Below, one piece after another: positions 26,578-35,340 of a stretch of DNA of 64,000 bases. Source of the DNA: Mycolicibacterium aromaticivorans JS19b1 = JCM 16368. GTDB taxonomy: Bacteria; Actinomycetota; Actinomycetes; Mycobacteriales; Mycobacteriaceae. A program made the position numbers and the translations under genes. Where the stretch lies: assembly GCF_000559085.1 (NCBI RefSeq), contig NZ_JALN02000003.1, positions 1-64,000 of the forward strand. The letters run 5' to 3'. The notes under the pieces were generated by a model. That model saw only the letters and a list, made by a program, of their open reading frames with translations. It was not told the origin of the DNA and searched no databases. The number at the start of each line of letters is the position of its first letter. The stretch's first letter is position 1.

Positions 26578-27498
26578 TTAGGTGTCAGGTATGCCCGGCG
26601 TCTGGGCGACAGTTTCCTGAATGCCTGTGATCGATCTGCTGATGGAATTCTGGAACTCATAAGCCTCGGCAAGGTTTTCCTGGGAGGAGACGGTGTCGGG
26701 GTGGTCGGGGCCCAGCAGTCGGGTGCGGTCTGCGAGGACACTCTTGAACAGTTCGATGGCGTGCTGTGTTCTGTGCGCCGAGCGATGCACGGCCGCCAGG
26801 TTGTGTCGCGCGGTCAGTGTGTCAGGGTGCTCAGCGCCCAGCACTCGGCTCGTATCGGCGACGACTGCTTCGATGAGTGCCCTTGCCTGTTCCAGCTTTC
26901 CGGCTTCGCGGTAGGCTCCGGCGACGTTGTTGCGACTGCGCAGAGTTCCTGGGTGGTCAGGGCCAAGTACGTTCGCACGGTCGGCGGCGATCGATGCGAA
27001 CAGCGGGATAGCCTCATCTGCCTTCCCGGCCGCCATGTAGGCGCCGGCGAGATTGTTGCGGCTTCGAAGAGTAGCGGGATGAGTTCTGCCGAGAATTCGT
27101 GTGCGGCCGGCGAGGACAGATTCGAAAAGGCTCGCGGCGTGGTCGAGGTGACCGGCAGATTGATGGGCGTAGGCAAGGTTGTTGACGGAGGCCAAGGTCC
27201 GGGGATGATTACTGCCCAGTAGCTGCTGGTGTTCCTCTGCGTTCGACTCGAACAGGGCAATTGCGACATCGAGCTGACCCGCTGATTCGTACGCGTAGGC
27301 GAGGGTGTTGCGGGCGGCGATAGTGTCCAGGTGGTGGGTGCCGAGTAGCCGTTCCGTATCCTTAACGAGGCGCTGCCCGAGTTCTATTGCTCGGGTGGCA
27401 TTTTCGGCCTCGAGTAGATGCCGTACCGCCCAATGGCGAGCGGCCAGCGCCCTCTTGATCAGCTCGCTCGACACGACATCATCCGCGTTCGGCAGCAC
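26578..27498 (-). CDS. TPR protein (kinesin-light-chain type repeats), partner or remnant of a STAND protein
   Basis: A 306-residue protein made almost wholly of six 42-residue repeats carrying variants of LGPDHPDTLRSRNNLA. It starts at GTG 27498 (MLPNADDVVSSELIKRAL) and its first 45 residues (ALAARHWAVRHLLEAENATRAI) closely parallel the N-terminus of the next TPR protein. The preceding codons, CRQRLGVIILRT, continue the frame up to the stop of the upstream gene. It may therefore be the C-terminal half of a second NB-ARC protein whose front part was lost. TPRs of this kind sense ligands in bacterial NLR-like proteins. Confidence 0.75.
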   Translation of the reverse strand: MLPNADDVVSSELIKRALAARHWAVRHLLEAENATRAIELGQRLVKDTERLLGTHHLDTIAARNTLAYAYESAGQLDVAIALFESNAEEHQQLLGSNHPRTLASVNNLAYAHQSAGHLDHAASLFESVLAGRTRILGRTHPATLRSRNNLAGAYMAAGKADEAIPLFASIAADRANVLGPDHPGTLRSRNNVAGAYREAGKLEQARALIEAVVADTSRVLGAEHPDTLTARHNLAAVHRSAHRTQHAIELFKSVLADRTRLLGPDHPDTVSSQENLAEAYEFQNSISRSITGIQETVAQTPGIPDT

Positions 27499-27537
27499 CG
27501 TGCGAAGGATGATGACCCCGAGGCGTTGGCGACACGG

Positions 27538-28743
27538 TCAATTCAGCGCATCCTCGGCTAGGGCGAGGTTCTCCCGAATGGTCTCAATCAGGGGGTGATC
27601 AGAACCTAGCGCCCGCTCGGTGTCGGCAAGCGTCGACAAGAACATGGGGACCGCTTTGGCCGGGGCTTTTGCCAGCCGGTAGGCGTTAGCGACGTTGTGC
27701 CGAGTGCGGAGGGTGTGCGGATGGGCGGGTCCCAGGACCTGGGCGCGGATACCGACAAGTGGTTCCAGTATCGCGATGGCCTCGTCCAACCGACTCGCCG
27801 CTTGATAAGCGACGGCTACGTTGTTGCGCGAAGTCAGGGTATCGGGGTGTCTGTCGCCAAGCACCCGCTCGCGGACAACGAGCAGCGTCTCGTTGGCTGT
27901 AATGGCCTCGTCGAGACGACCAGCCGTTAAGTAGCCGAGCGCGAGGTTATTCCACGTTATGAGGGTGTCGGGATGATCACTGCCGAGCACGCGGATCCGA
28001 TCAGCGAGGACATCTTCGTACAACGAGATGGCCTCATCGACGCGGCCCGCGGATTCGTAGACGTAGGCCAGGTTGTTTCGGGTGGCGAGGGTGTCGGGGT
28101 GGTCGAATCCGATTACTGACCGCTGGTCGGTGACGACCTTTTCGAACTCGGTCACTGCCGCGTCGATCATGCCGGCGGATTCATGCGCGCTTGCGAGATT
28201 GTTACGGGATATGAGTGTGTCGGGATGGCTGGCACCGAGAAGCCGTGTTCGGTCGGCGATCACCGCCTCGTACATGGCGATCGCATCGCTTAGTCGGCCG
28301 GCCGATTCGAGCGCATCAGCGAGATTGTTGCGCGTTGTCAGGGTATCGGGGTGATCGCCACCGAGCACGCGGATACGCCCGGAAAGGACAGCCTCGTACA
28401 TGGCGATCGCCTCGTCGGAGCGGCCCGCAGCCTCCAGGGCGTCAGCGAGGTTGTTACGGTATGCCAGCCTACTCGGATCGTCACCTCCCAAGACGCGCTG
28501 AGAGTCATCGACTACCGATTCGTGGAGTGAAATCGCGTCGTCCGAGCGTCCTGCTAATTCGTACGCCCGCGCGAGATCGCTTCGGGAACTGAGGCTTTGG
28601 GGATGATCGACGCCTAGGAGTCGGGCAGTATCAGCAGCGACCCGCTCGCCAAGACTGATAGCGCTGGTCAGATCGACCGCACCGATCAGCTGGCGGACGG
28701 CCCATTGCCGAGCCGAAAGCGCACGCTGAGAAGCTGCGGTCAC
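27538..28743 (-). CDS. TPR protein, likely sensor module of the adjacent NB-ARC protein
   Basis: About 401 residues with nine 42-residue kinesin-light-chain-type repeats (for example LGGDHPDTLTTRNNLADALE). GTG 28743 overlaps the stop of the NB-ARC gene (GTGA) and starts VTAASQRALSARQWAVRQLI. In many actinobacterial relatives the NB-ARC and TPR parts are a single chain, so here the chain appears split into two coupled genes. The repeats are regular at DNA level (126-bp period), which makes them prone to expansion or loss. Confidence 0.85.
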   Translation of the reverse strand: MTAASQRALSARQWAVRQLIGAVDLTSAISLGERVAADTARLLGVDHPQSLSSRSDLARAYELAGRSDDAISLHESVVDDSQRVLGGDDPSRLAYRNNLADALEAAGRSDEAIAMYEAVLSGRIRVLGGDHPDTLTTRNNLADALESAGRLSDAIAMYEAVIADRTRLLGASHPDTLISRNNLASAHESAGMIDAAVTEFEKVVTDQRSVIGFDHPDTLATRNNLAYVYESAGRVDEAISLYEDVLADRIRVLGSDHPDTLITWNNLALGYLTAGRLDEAITANETLLVVRERVLGDRHPDTLTSRNNVAVAYQAASRLDEAIAILEPLVGIRAQVLGPAHPHTLRTRHNVANAYRLAKAPAKAVPMFLSTLADTERALGSDHPLIETIRENLALAEDALN

Positions 28744-30698
28744 GACACGTCGTCTTCCTGCAGTGCCTCCCAGAGCGCTTCGGCGTGAGACACAAGCCAC
28801 GAGCCCTCGTTCCTGCGGCTCCAAGCCTCAGACGAGTCAAACAGCTCAGGTTCGATCAAGTCCAAGACACCGGACGCAAGGGAAGAAAAAGTCCCATCTG
28901 CGCGATACCGTTCCCAGAGCACCCGCGCCATAAGTCGGTGCATGATCACCGCGTCACCGCTGAAAGACCACGACAACACCGAGCCGTCAACGCATTTGGC
29001 TAACGCATCGTCTATGGCTCCGGTTGAGGCGTGAGTGAAATCTGAGATGCCCCGCAGAAGAGTTCGGGGTACACCTTCGGGCGACAAAAGGGCAATGGTT
29101 CCGATGACGGTACTGCATATGCCACCCGGGTCGGAGGACACCACCGCATCGACGTTCATCATCAAAGCGGCCGCGATCGAACGCGGGTAGCCGCCTCCTT
29201 CGCGGCGGGGCATGATCTCGACGACCGTCCGTTCTTGCAGCAATGCGAAGTAAGCACCGTAGTCGAGCCGTCGCGCCTTGATGGTCGCGGCGGCCGACGA
29301 AAGGGCGAGCGGCAGGTGGCCGAGTTCTTCGGCGATGCGCGACGCGCCCGCCTGGTCATCGAGCCCAGTTCGCTGAGTCAAGTAGCCGATTGACTCTTCC
29401 GGGGTGTATTCGCTCACGTCGATCGGCGTTCCAAGCTCGGTGAATGACCGGCTCGTACTGGTGATGACCACGCGGGTGCCAACTGGTGGAATGTACTTCT
29501 TCAATTCATCGGGATCGGTGGCGTTGTCGAAGACCAGCAAAGCGTCACCGACGCGTCTGCTCGCCAGGTGTTCGGTCAACCGCCGGGCTGATTCGGCTGA
29601 ATCTCCTTTGGGGTCTGCGACATTGAGCCGTTCTGCGATCCGAGCTAGTCCGGTGACCATCTCGCCTACCGTTTCGGCGTTCACCCAGCCCACGACACCG
29701 CAGCCCTCGACGATTTTCGACCGGGCATAGGCGGCGGCAAGTTGCGTCTTCCCGACGCCACGCATACCGGTCAAGGCACACACGACGGCGATCGGATTCC
29801 GATCCAGGGACTGCGAGAGCCGAGTGAGTGTGTTCCTTGTGATGAATGCCGGTGGCAGTCCAGGAATCTCACCTACGACGACCTGATGTGACGTCGCTTG
29901 TCGCGAGGCTGGGGGATGGCGGGAACTGAGGTCAAGTTGGCCTCTCTCGACGTCCACCGCCTCGCCGTCGGGGGTCACCTCAGTGGGTGGGAGCGACTTC
30001 CGCACAGCATCGACGAGGATGTTCCGTACAACGGTGGCGACGGCGCTTGTGGGGTTGGTAGCAGAAAGAATTGTGCTGTGGTCTCCGGGGAGCGCCCGCG
30101 GCTCGGCGAAGGGTCCTCTGGCCGAGGCCACCGGCACAACGCCGTCTTCGAGGCCGTAGAAGACGTGGAACGGTATCCGGCAGAATCTATCTGAATCGTA
30201 CGGCGCGTTCACTATCTGATTGAGCACCCGTGCTTGGGCTGCTTTGACTGGTTCGGAGTTTGGCCGCAATTGCAGCTCTTGCACGTTGCGTGAGCGCAAG
30301 ATAGTCCGCCGCGTGGACATCATGAAGTCTGAACCATCGTTGGGGCAGGCCAGTAGGACCACAGCGCGTATGCGGCGTAAATCGTGTCCGCGCCCGTCGT
30401 CGAGCATGCGTGCAAGGAAGCGCTGTATGACAAGGCCGCCTTGGCTATGGCCGACCAGCACCAGCTCGTCGTGTTCGCGGCACTGGTGTTCCAAGAATGT
30501 CCGCAGCCAGTCTGCCAGCGCGTCCAGGTCTGGGCGGCGCCTCATGCGATTGACAACGACCTTCTTGGAGCTGTACTCGAATTTCGGGAACGCGTATCTC
30601 TCGCCGACGTCCGGCAGTTGTTGCAGCTGAGTCAGCAGTGGTTGCCATACGTCTTGGGAGGAGAAGATGCCGTGTATGAAGACCGCGGCTGAGCCCAC
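28740..30698 (-). CDS. Alpha/beta-hydrolase fused to an NB-ARC (STAND) NTPase, probable defence effector
   Basis: About 652 residues from GTG 30698, which lies six bases after GGAGGAG. Residues 1-230 form a lipase-like alpha/beta hydrolase: oxyanion FIHGIF, nucleophile VGHSQGGLVIQ (Ser ~85), Asp in LEDGVVP and His in PGDHSTIL. Residues ~280-560 form an NB-ARC module: P-loop LTGMRGVGKTQLAAA (~311-319), Walker B LLVFDNA, sensor GTRVVITSTSRS and the GLPL-like LGHLPLALSSAA. The C-terminus is winged-helix-like (MHRLMARVLWERYRADG). With the coupled TPR gene it has the effector-switch-sensor layout of bacterial NLR-like immune proteins. The hydrolase would be the toxic output, perhaps attacking lipid. 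Confidence 0.88.
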   Translation of the reverse strand: MGSAAVFIHGIFSSQDVWQPLLTQLQQLPDVGERYAFPKFEYSSKKVVVNRMRRRPDLDALADWLRTFLEHQCREHDELVLVGHSQGGLVIQRFLARMLDDGRGHDLRRIRAVVLLACPNDGSDFMMSTRRTILRSRNVQELQLRPNSEPVKAAQARVLNQIVNAPYDSDRFCRIPFHVFYGLEDGVVPVASARGPFAEPRALPGDHSTILSATNPTSAVATVVRNILVDAVRKSLPPTEVTPDGEAVDVERGQLDLSSRHPPASRQATSHQVVVGEIPGLPPAFITRNTLTRLSQSLDRNPIAVVCALTGMRGVGKTQLAAAYARSKIVEGCGVVGWVNAETVGEMVTGLARIAERLNVADPKGDSAESARRLTEHLASRRVGDALLVFDNATDPDELKKYIPPVGTRVVITSTSRSFTELGTPIDVSEYTPEESIGYLTQRTGLDDQAGASRIAEELGHLPLALSSAAATIKARRLDYGAYFALLQERTVVEIMPRREGGGYPRSIAAALMMNVDAVVSSDPGGICSTVIGTIALLSPEGVPRTLLRGISDFTHASTGAIDDALAKCVDGSVLSWSFSGDAVIMHRLMARVLWERYRADGTFSSLASGVLDLIEPELFDSSEAWSRRNEGSWLVSHAEALWEALQEDDVS

Positions 30699-30821
30699 GA
30701 GCATCTCCTCCGACGAGACGGTGTCTGACGTGGATAACATGCTATCGGGCGTGGTTAGGGTTGCGCTGCGCTGCGAGTTCACGAGATTCCGGGGAGCCGA
30801 AATAGTCGGCAGTTATCGGAA
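30699..30821. promoter_or_regulatory. Shared divergent promoter region of the two defence operons
   Basis: About 120-150 bp separate the NB-ARC start (30698) from the AAA ATPase start. TAACGT at 30839-30844, seven bases before GTG 30852, could be a -10 element giving a leaderless AAA transcript. If so, the ATG at 30822 is upstream of the transcript. Confidence 0.4.
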
Positions 30822-31979
30822 ATGTCGCCGATCCACGCTAACGTGGTAAACGTGGCGCCATCCAAGTCGACGATTTACCAGGGCGATGACGGGCTCGAGC
30901 GAGCCCTCGTGGATCTGGTCCGAGTGGGCGCGCGTGGCCACGCCGCAGGTGTTCGTCAGCTTGCCGGACGCCTAATGCGGGCCGTTCCATCGTCGGTGCC
31001 CGACGCGGACGCATTTCGTGTGGCGCTACACGACGCTCTATCGGCGGCAGCGCCCACAGCGGGGCTCCGGTTCGACAGCGGAGCGATCCCGGCGGATGCC
31101 GAAGGGACACATTCGTTGGCCCACGTCGACGCGATCCCGAGCGGCGACGAACTGGTCGTCGATGACGCTGTGGCGGCGCAACTACACGAGATTGTGACAG
31201 AGCGTGAGCGTCGCGCTGAGCTGGCACGAGCGGGCGTCGCGGTGAGCCGGACCGTGTTGTTTTGGGGCCCACCGGGTGTGGGCAAGACCCTCGCCGCCCG
31301 TTGGATCGCGCAGCGGCTCGAATTGCCGTTGGTGACACTGGATCTCGCTGCGGTCGTCTCCAGCTACCTGGGCAGTTCCGGCCGTAACATCCGATCGGTA
31401 CTGCAGTTCGCAAAGTCGGGCCCGTGCGTACTTCTGCTCGATGAATTCGACGCGGTCGCGAAGCGCCGCGACGACGACACCGACATCGGCGAGTTGAAGC
31501 GCATTGTCAACGTGATCCTTGTCGAGCTGGATCGATGGCCGGAGACGAGTCTGTTGGTCGCCGCAACGAACCATCCCCAGTTGCTCGATGAAGCCGTCGA
31601 TCGCCGCTTCGATCGCATCATCGAATTTGCGCTCCCCGGCGGCGCTGAACGGCGCACACTGCTGGCCAACCTGAAATGCAGGGACGTCTCGGCAGAGGTA
31701 GTGGACGTGGCCGCAACAATCTGGGAAGGACACAGTCACGCGGTCATTCTGCGTTTCTGGGATCTCTGCAGGCGCAGGGCAATTCTCAACAATCGGACTA
31801 TGGAGGACGTCGTAGTGACAGAACTCGTCACGCAGTTTCCGACCAGCGATGCGCGTAACCAGGTCTGGCAAGTTGCACACGATCGGCTAGGGATGTCGAA
31901 TCGGAGCATCGCAACTCTCGCCGGCGTCAGCCACCCCACCGTTGCCAGCGGTATCCGGCAAGCCACGGAAGCGCTGTGA
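30822..31979 (+). CDS. AAA+ ATPase with C-terminal helix-turn-helix, paired with a subtilase
   Basis: About 385 residues. A helical N-terminal region precedes a classical AAA+ domain: Walker A FWGPPGVGKTLAARWIA (~148), Walker B VLLLDEFDAV (~204), sensor 1 VAATNHPQLLD and an arginine finger in DEAVDRRFDRIIEF. After the lid comes a C-terminal HTH-like segment, LGMSNRSIATLAGVSHPTVA. Starts at ATG 30822 and GTG 30852 are both possible. The stop overlaps the subtilase start by four bases. AAA+ proteins of this type usually remodel or unfold protein; here it may gate the protease. Confidence 0.88.
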   Translation: MSPIHANVVNVAPSKSTIYQGDDGLERALVDLVRVGARGHAAGVRQLAGRLMRAVPSSVPDADAFRVALHDALSAAAPTAGLRFDSGAIPADAEGTHSLAHVDAIPSGDELVVDDAVAAQLHEIVTERERRAELARAGVAVSRTVLFWGPPGVGKTLAARWIAQRLELPLVTLDLAAVVSSYLGSSGRNIRSVLQFAKSGPCVLLLDEFDAVAKRRDDDTDIGELKRIVNVILVELDRWPETSLLVAATNHPQLLDEAVDRRFDRIIEFALPGGAERRTLLANLKCRDVSAEVVDVAATIWEGHSHAVILRFWDLCRRRAILNNRTMEDVVVTELVTQFPTSDARNQVWQVAHDRLGMSNRSIATLAGVSHPTVASGIRQATEAL

Positions 31980-34354
31980 CGACCCCGGGTTCGACAGCCG
32001 GAGTCGCCCGCCGGCTGTTGCTCAATGGTGAAGCGATGCGATTCGAGGTCGAGCCCGCCCCAACGGGTGGTGGACCGAAGTACAACCCATTCACTTCTGA
32101 ACAAGCTCGGGAGTGGCTACTCCCGCAGATCCGTTCCACGCGTGCCGGATTGCGAGAATTGCCTGACGAGCTGCGGGCCGTGGACCGCATCTACATCGAA
32201 GCCAAGCTCTTCCCGAATTATCTTGCTCCGACGTACTATCCGGAAGCTCTGCTCGGATACATCGGTGCGGTCCCAGTGGGTTCAAGGTCGGACGCCAGCA
32301 TCCTGCGCACAGCGGCGCAAGCTCGGCCGAGCGGGACCCGCCGACTCATCCTTGCAGTCGATGACACAGCACTCGAGCGGCTCGAATCACTTGTCGATGC
32401 CCCGGGCCCTGGCCGCAGCGCCCAGCAGGCGTTCGAACAGATTCGACGCCTCGAGGAAGTCGCCTCGCCTGCGGTGAGTTCCGTTCTGCGCGTGGATCCC
32501 GAGCAGAGTATCGGCGAGCAAGTGAGCTCTCTCTATGAGGCAGTGCTGCACCCGCGCGCTGTGCGGTCCGGCGAGCCCGTAGCGATCGACGCTGCAACGC
32601 TGGATCGCTGGGTATCGCTGGTGGAATCATACGGCGGTACCGTGCACGGCGACTTTCTTCGTACCGTCGGGGGATTGACTTTCGTCCCAGTGCGGGTGGC
32701 GGACGCGGATGCACCGCAATTAGCGAGGTTCAACCCGCTACGGGCGCTGCGACCGATGCCCGCTATCCGACCGCGGCCTCGGTTCGGGTTGCGCAGTGCG
32801 AGCCGGATTCGGCCCCCCACTGTTCCGGACCCCATTGCTGACGTCACGACTGTGGCGGTATTCGACGGCGGCGTCCGCGATCCGGATCAGCTTGGGCTGT
32901 TCCCAATTCCGGTGATCGATCTGACGCCGGAGCCGATCGAGGCCGACGATGTTGATCATGGCACCGGTGTTACCGGCGCCGTACTTTACGGACTGTTGCG
33001 CTCAGGTGATCAGGCGGCGCAGCCACCTCTGCCCGTGGAGAGCTTTCGGGTCATGCCACCGCCGTATGACCCGGGGGACCTCGATGGGTACTGGATCCTT
33101 GACCAGATCAAGGACATTCTGACCGAGGGTCGGCACAAGCTGGTCAATTTGAGTCTGGGACCGACTCTAGCTGTCGAGGACGACAACGAGCCGAACCGGT
33201 GGACCGCAGAACTGGATCAATTGGCGTGGGAGCGCGACATCGTCTTCGTGGTCGCGGCTGGAAATGACGGAAACCAAGATCGCGATACTGGGCTACATCG
33301 AGTGCAAGTGCCAGCCGACATGGCCAACGCGATTTCGGTCGGTGCTTGCGATGTGCCCGCTCCCGATCGGCCGTGGACGCGCGCACCCTACTCATCAATG
33401 GGTCCCGGACGCCCCGGAAATCGGACCCAGCCGCTGGGCGTTCAGTTCGGCGGAGTGGATGACCGGATGTTCGACGTCTTGTGTGCCGACGGAACGTTTT
33501 TGGAGGCGACGGGCACGAGCTTTGCCGCGCCGGTCGTCACTCACGCACTTGCGGACCTCACAACGCGGCTACCTCGGGTGAACAGCAGCGTACTTCGAGC
33601 GTTCCCAGTGCATTTCGCCGAACGCCATCGCGCCTTCAAGAAGCGGCAGGACGAGTTCGGCTTTGGGCGGCTGCCTTTGTCGTTCGCCGACGCGATGGAA
33701 TGCACCCCGGACCAAGTGCACGTGCTGTTCGTCGATGAGATCGCGCGTGGAGACATCGTGGGCTACCAATTGCCGCTGCCCCGATACTTCACTGGACCGG
33801 CAAAGATGTCGGTCACCCTTGCCTATGCCTCACCCGTGGAGCCGACCCAGCCCACCGAGTACACCTCTGCCTCGCTCGAACTGACATTGCGTCCGCACCG
33901 CAACATGTTTCGATTTTCTCCGCCGACGGGATCCGACGAGCCAGCCAGGGAAATCGACCTCGCCTCGTCCGAGGCGCGAACCCTGTTGATGGAGGGATGG
34001 AAAGCCGGTCAGGAACCGGTCGCCAAAACCCTCACGAACACAACAAGTTTGAATGAGGCAGATCTGCGCGACTCGGGCAAGTGGGAAACGTTGCGACATT
34101 ACAGAGTCAATTTCACCGCGGGCGAACTCGATAGCGCGAGGCTGGAGGTGCGCTATGTCGCCCGCCGAGCGGGAGCTTTGGACGGTTCGCCGACCGAGGT
34201 GCCTTTTGCCATGCTCGTCTCGGTGTCAGACTCTGGCGGGAACGGCACGTTGTACGACGACATTGCCGCGCAATTTACTGCCTTGCGGCCGGTCCAGCGG
34301 GTCGCCGCGGGGCGGGTCCGGCTGCGCGGAGCCCAGCAGAACACTTGGTACTAG
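31976..34354 (+). CDS. Subtilisin-like (S8) serine peptidase, cytoplasmic
   Basis: A 792-residue protease without a signal peptide. A long N-terminal domain (1-290) precedes the S8 domain with the triad Asp in VAVFDGGVRDPD (~296), His in DHGTGVTGAVLYG (~326) and Ser in EATGTSFAAPVV (~513), plus the oxyanion Asn in VVAAGNDGNQD. About 200 further residues form a beta-rich C-terminal domain. As it lacks a signal and is coupled to an AAA+ ATPase (ATGA overlap), it should act inside the cell. AAA-subtilase pairs recur in bacterial defence islands; the substrate is unknown. Confidence 0.9.
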   Translation: MTTPGSTAGVARRLLLNGEAMRFEVEPAPTGGGPKYNPFTSEQAREWLLPQIRSTRAGLRELPDELRAVDRIYIEAKLFPNYLAPTYYPEALLGYIGAVPVGSRSDASILRTAAQARPSGTRRLILAVDDTALERLESLVDAPGPGRSAQQAFEQIRRLEEVASPAVSSVLRVDPEQSIGEQVSSLYEAVLHPRAVRSGEPVAIDAATLDRWVSLVESYGGTVHGDFLRTVGGLTFVPVRVADADAPQLARFNPLRALRPMPAIRPRPRFGLRSASRIRPPTVPDPIADVTTVAVFDGGVRDPDQLGLFPIPVIDLTPEPIEADDVDHGTGVTGAVLYGLLRSGDQAAQPPLPVESFRVMPPPYDPGDLDGYWILDQIKDILTEGRHKLVNLSLGPTLAVEDDNEPNRWTAELDQLAWERDIVFVVAAGNDGNQDRDTGLHRVQVPADMANAISVGACDVPAPDRPWTRAPYSSMGPGRPGNRTQPLGVQFGGVDDRMFDVLCADGTFLEATGTSFAAPVVTHALADLTTRLPRVNSSVLRAFPVHFAERHRAFKKRQDEFGFGRLPLSFADAMECTPDQVHVLFVDEIARGDIVGYQLPLPRYFTGPAKMSVTLAYASPVEPTQPTEYTSASLELTLRPHRNMFRFSPPTGSDEPAREIDLASSEARTLLMEGWKAGQEPVAKTLTNTTSLNEADLRDSGKWETLRHYRVNFTAGELDSARLEVRYVARRAGALDGSPTEVPFAMLVSVSDSGGNGTLYDDIAAQFTALRPVQRVAAGRVRLRGAQQNTWY

Positions 34355-34368
34355 GTGGAGCGATAGGA

Positions 34369-35340
34369 ATGAGCGCGACGCACATTCGGGACGAAGCGCT
34401 AGCACTCGGATACCTCGGCAATGCAGCCTTGGCGATGATGCGCAGCGTGTTCCGTGAGCAGATGCCGCGATTTCCTGCCCTCGACGAGGCCGATGAAGTC
34501 GATGACTTGGTGAACGAATTTTTCGAAGCAAAGGGTGCCGGCTATGCGAATGCGGTCACCGCGGTTCCCGACGATGCGGCTGCCTACCGTCTCACCGGCA
34601 AATGGGTCAAGCACTGGCTGGTCGACCGAGTTCGTAAGCGCCCGTGGGGAGCACTACGAAACCGGCTCGAAAAACGTCTGGAACGCTCAGATCTCTTCTC
34701 GCCATCGGCGCTGGCACATCACTGGATCCTCACGAATGGCGACGATATTGATCTGCTGGTCGCGCCCGATGAACTGCGCTCTATCGCGGCCGGCGCGCCG
34801 GTCGAGTTGGCCCAGTTGAGGGGCGATGGCCCCGTGCCATTGGGTCGCCCGGGGCAACTGGAGGAGATGTTACGGCGGGTTCTGGCCGCGGCCGGCCGAC
34901 TCCATATCACCGACCTCACCGATATCTGCGCCGACCGGTTCCCATCCTTGTTAGACGCAAATGATGCCTTCGACGTGACGCCCGAGATTGATTGGGAGGT
35001 CATTGAAGAGACAGTGTCTGGTCCTGATAGCGCTGCGATTGCCGAGACGCAACTCAGTCACGAACACGTTGCCGCCCAACTGATGTCGACGTTGACCGCC
35101 CGGGACCGCACAGTGATCCGATTCCTTAACGACCCACGTGGACTCGCGAACGAACTTGGCGTGGGCCGCAGCAGCGCCTACAGCCTAGTTGCCACGCTTC
35201 GGGCACGTCTGATCGAGATTGCCGGTGATGCCGAGCGAGGCCGCGAGGTCGTTGCGGCTCTGGTCAGTCTGGTGCTGGACGATGGAGCCGTTGTCCCGTC
35301 AGTAGATGACATGACTATGGAGGGTTCGAATGTCGTCTGA
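34369..35340 (+). CDS. Sigma-factor-like DNA-binding protein, function unproven
   Basis: A 323-residue protein from ATG 34369, preceded by TAGGA. The N-terminal part (EADEVDDLVNEFFEAKGAGY, then WVKHWLVDRVRKRPWGALRN) resembles sigma region 2, and the C-terminal part (LTARDRTVIRFL, then GLANELGVGRSSAYSLVATL) resembles the region 4 helix-turn-helix. The middle is unusual and long. It might be an alternative sigma factor driving the operon or a DNA-sensing subunit. It lies between the subtilase and an unknown gene whose start it overlaps. Confidence 0.55.
   Translation: MSATHIRDEALALGYLGNAALAMMRSVFREQMPRFPALDEADEVDDLVNEFFEAKGAGYANAVTAVPDDAAAYRLTGKWVKHWLVDRVRKRPWGALRNRLEKRLERSDLFSPSALAHHWILTNGDDIDLLVAPDELRSIAAGAPVELAQLRGDGPVPLGRPGQLEEMLRRVLAAAGRLHITDLTDICADRFPSLLDANDAFDVTPEIDWEVIEETVSGPDSAAIAETQLSHEHVAAQLMSTLTARDRTVIRFLNDPRGLANELGVGRSSAYSLVATLRARLIEIAGDAERGREVVAALVSLVLDDGAVVPSVDDMTMEGSNVV

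Noticed and set aside
26578..28743. Regular ~126-bp repeats that might suggest a CRISPR-like or satellite array
   Set aside because: The repeats are in frame and encode 42-residue TPR units with the LGxDHPDTLxxRNNLA pattern; there are no constant repeats with variable spacers.
30721..30745. A further dif-like half site (GTGGATAA) near the NB-ARC gene start
   Set aside because: Only one arm is present; the other side does not pair and the sequence lies in the leader of the hydrolase-NB-ARC gene.
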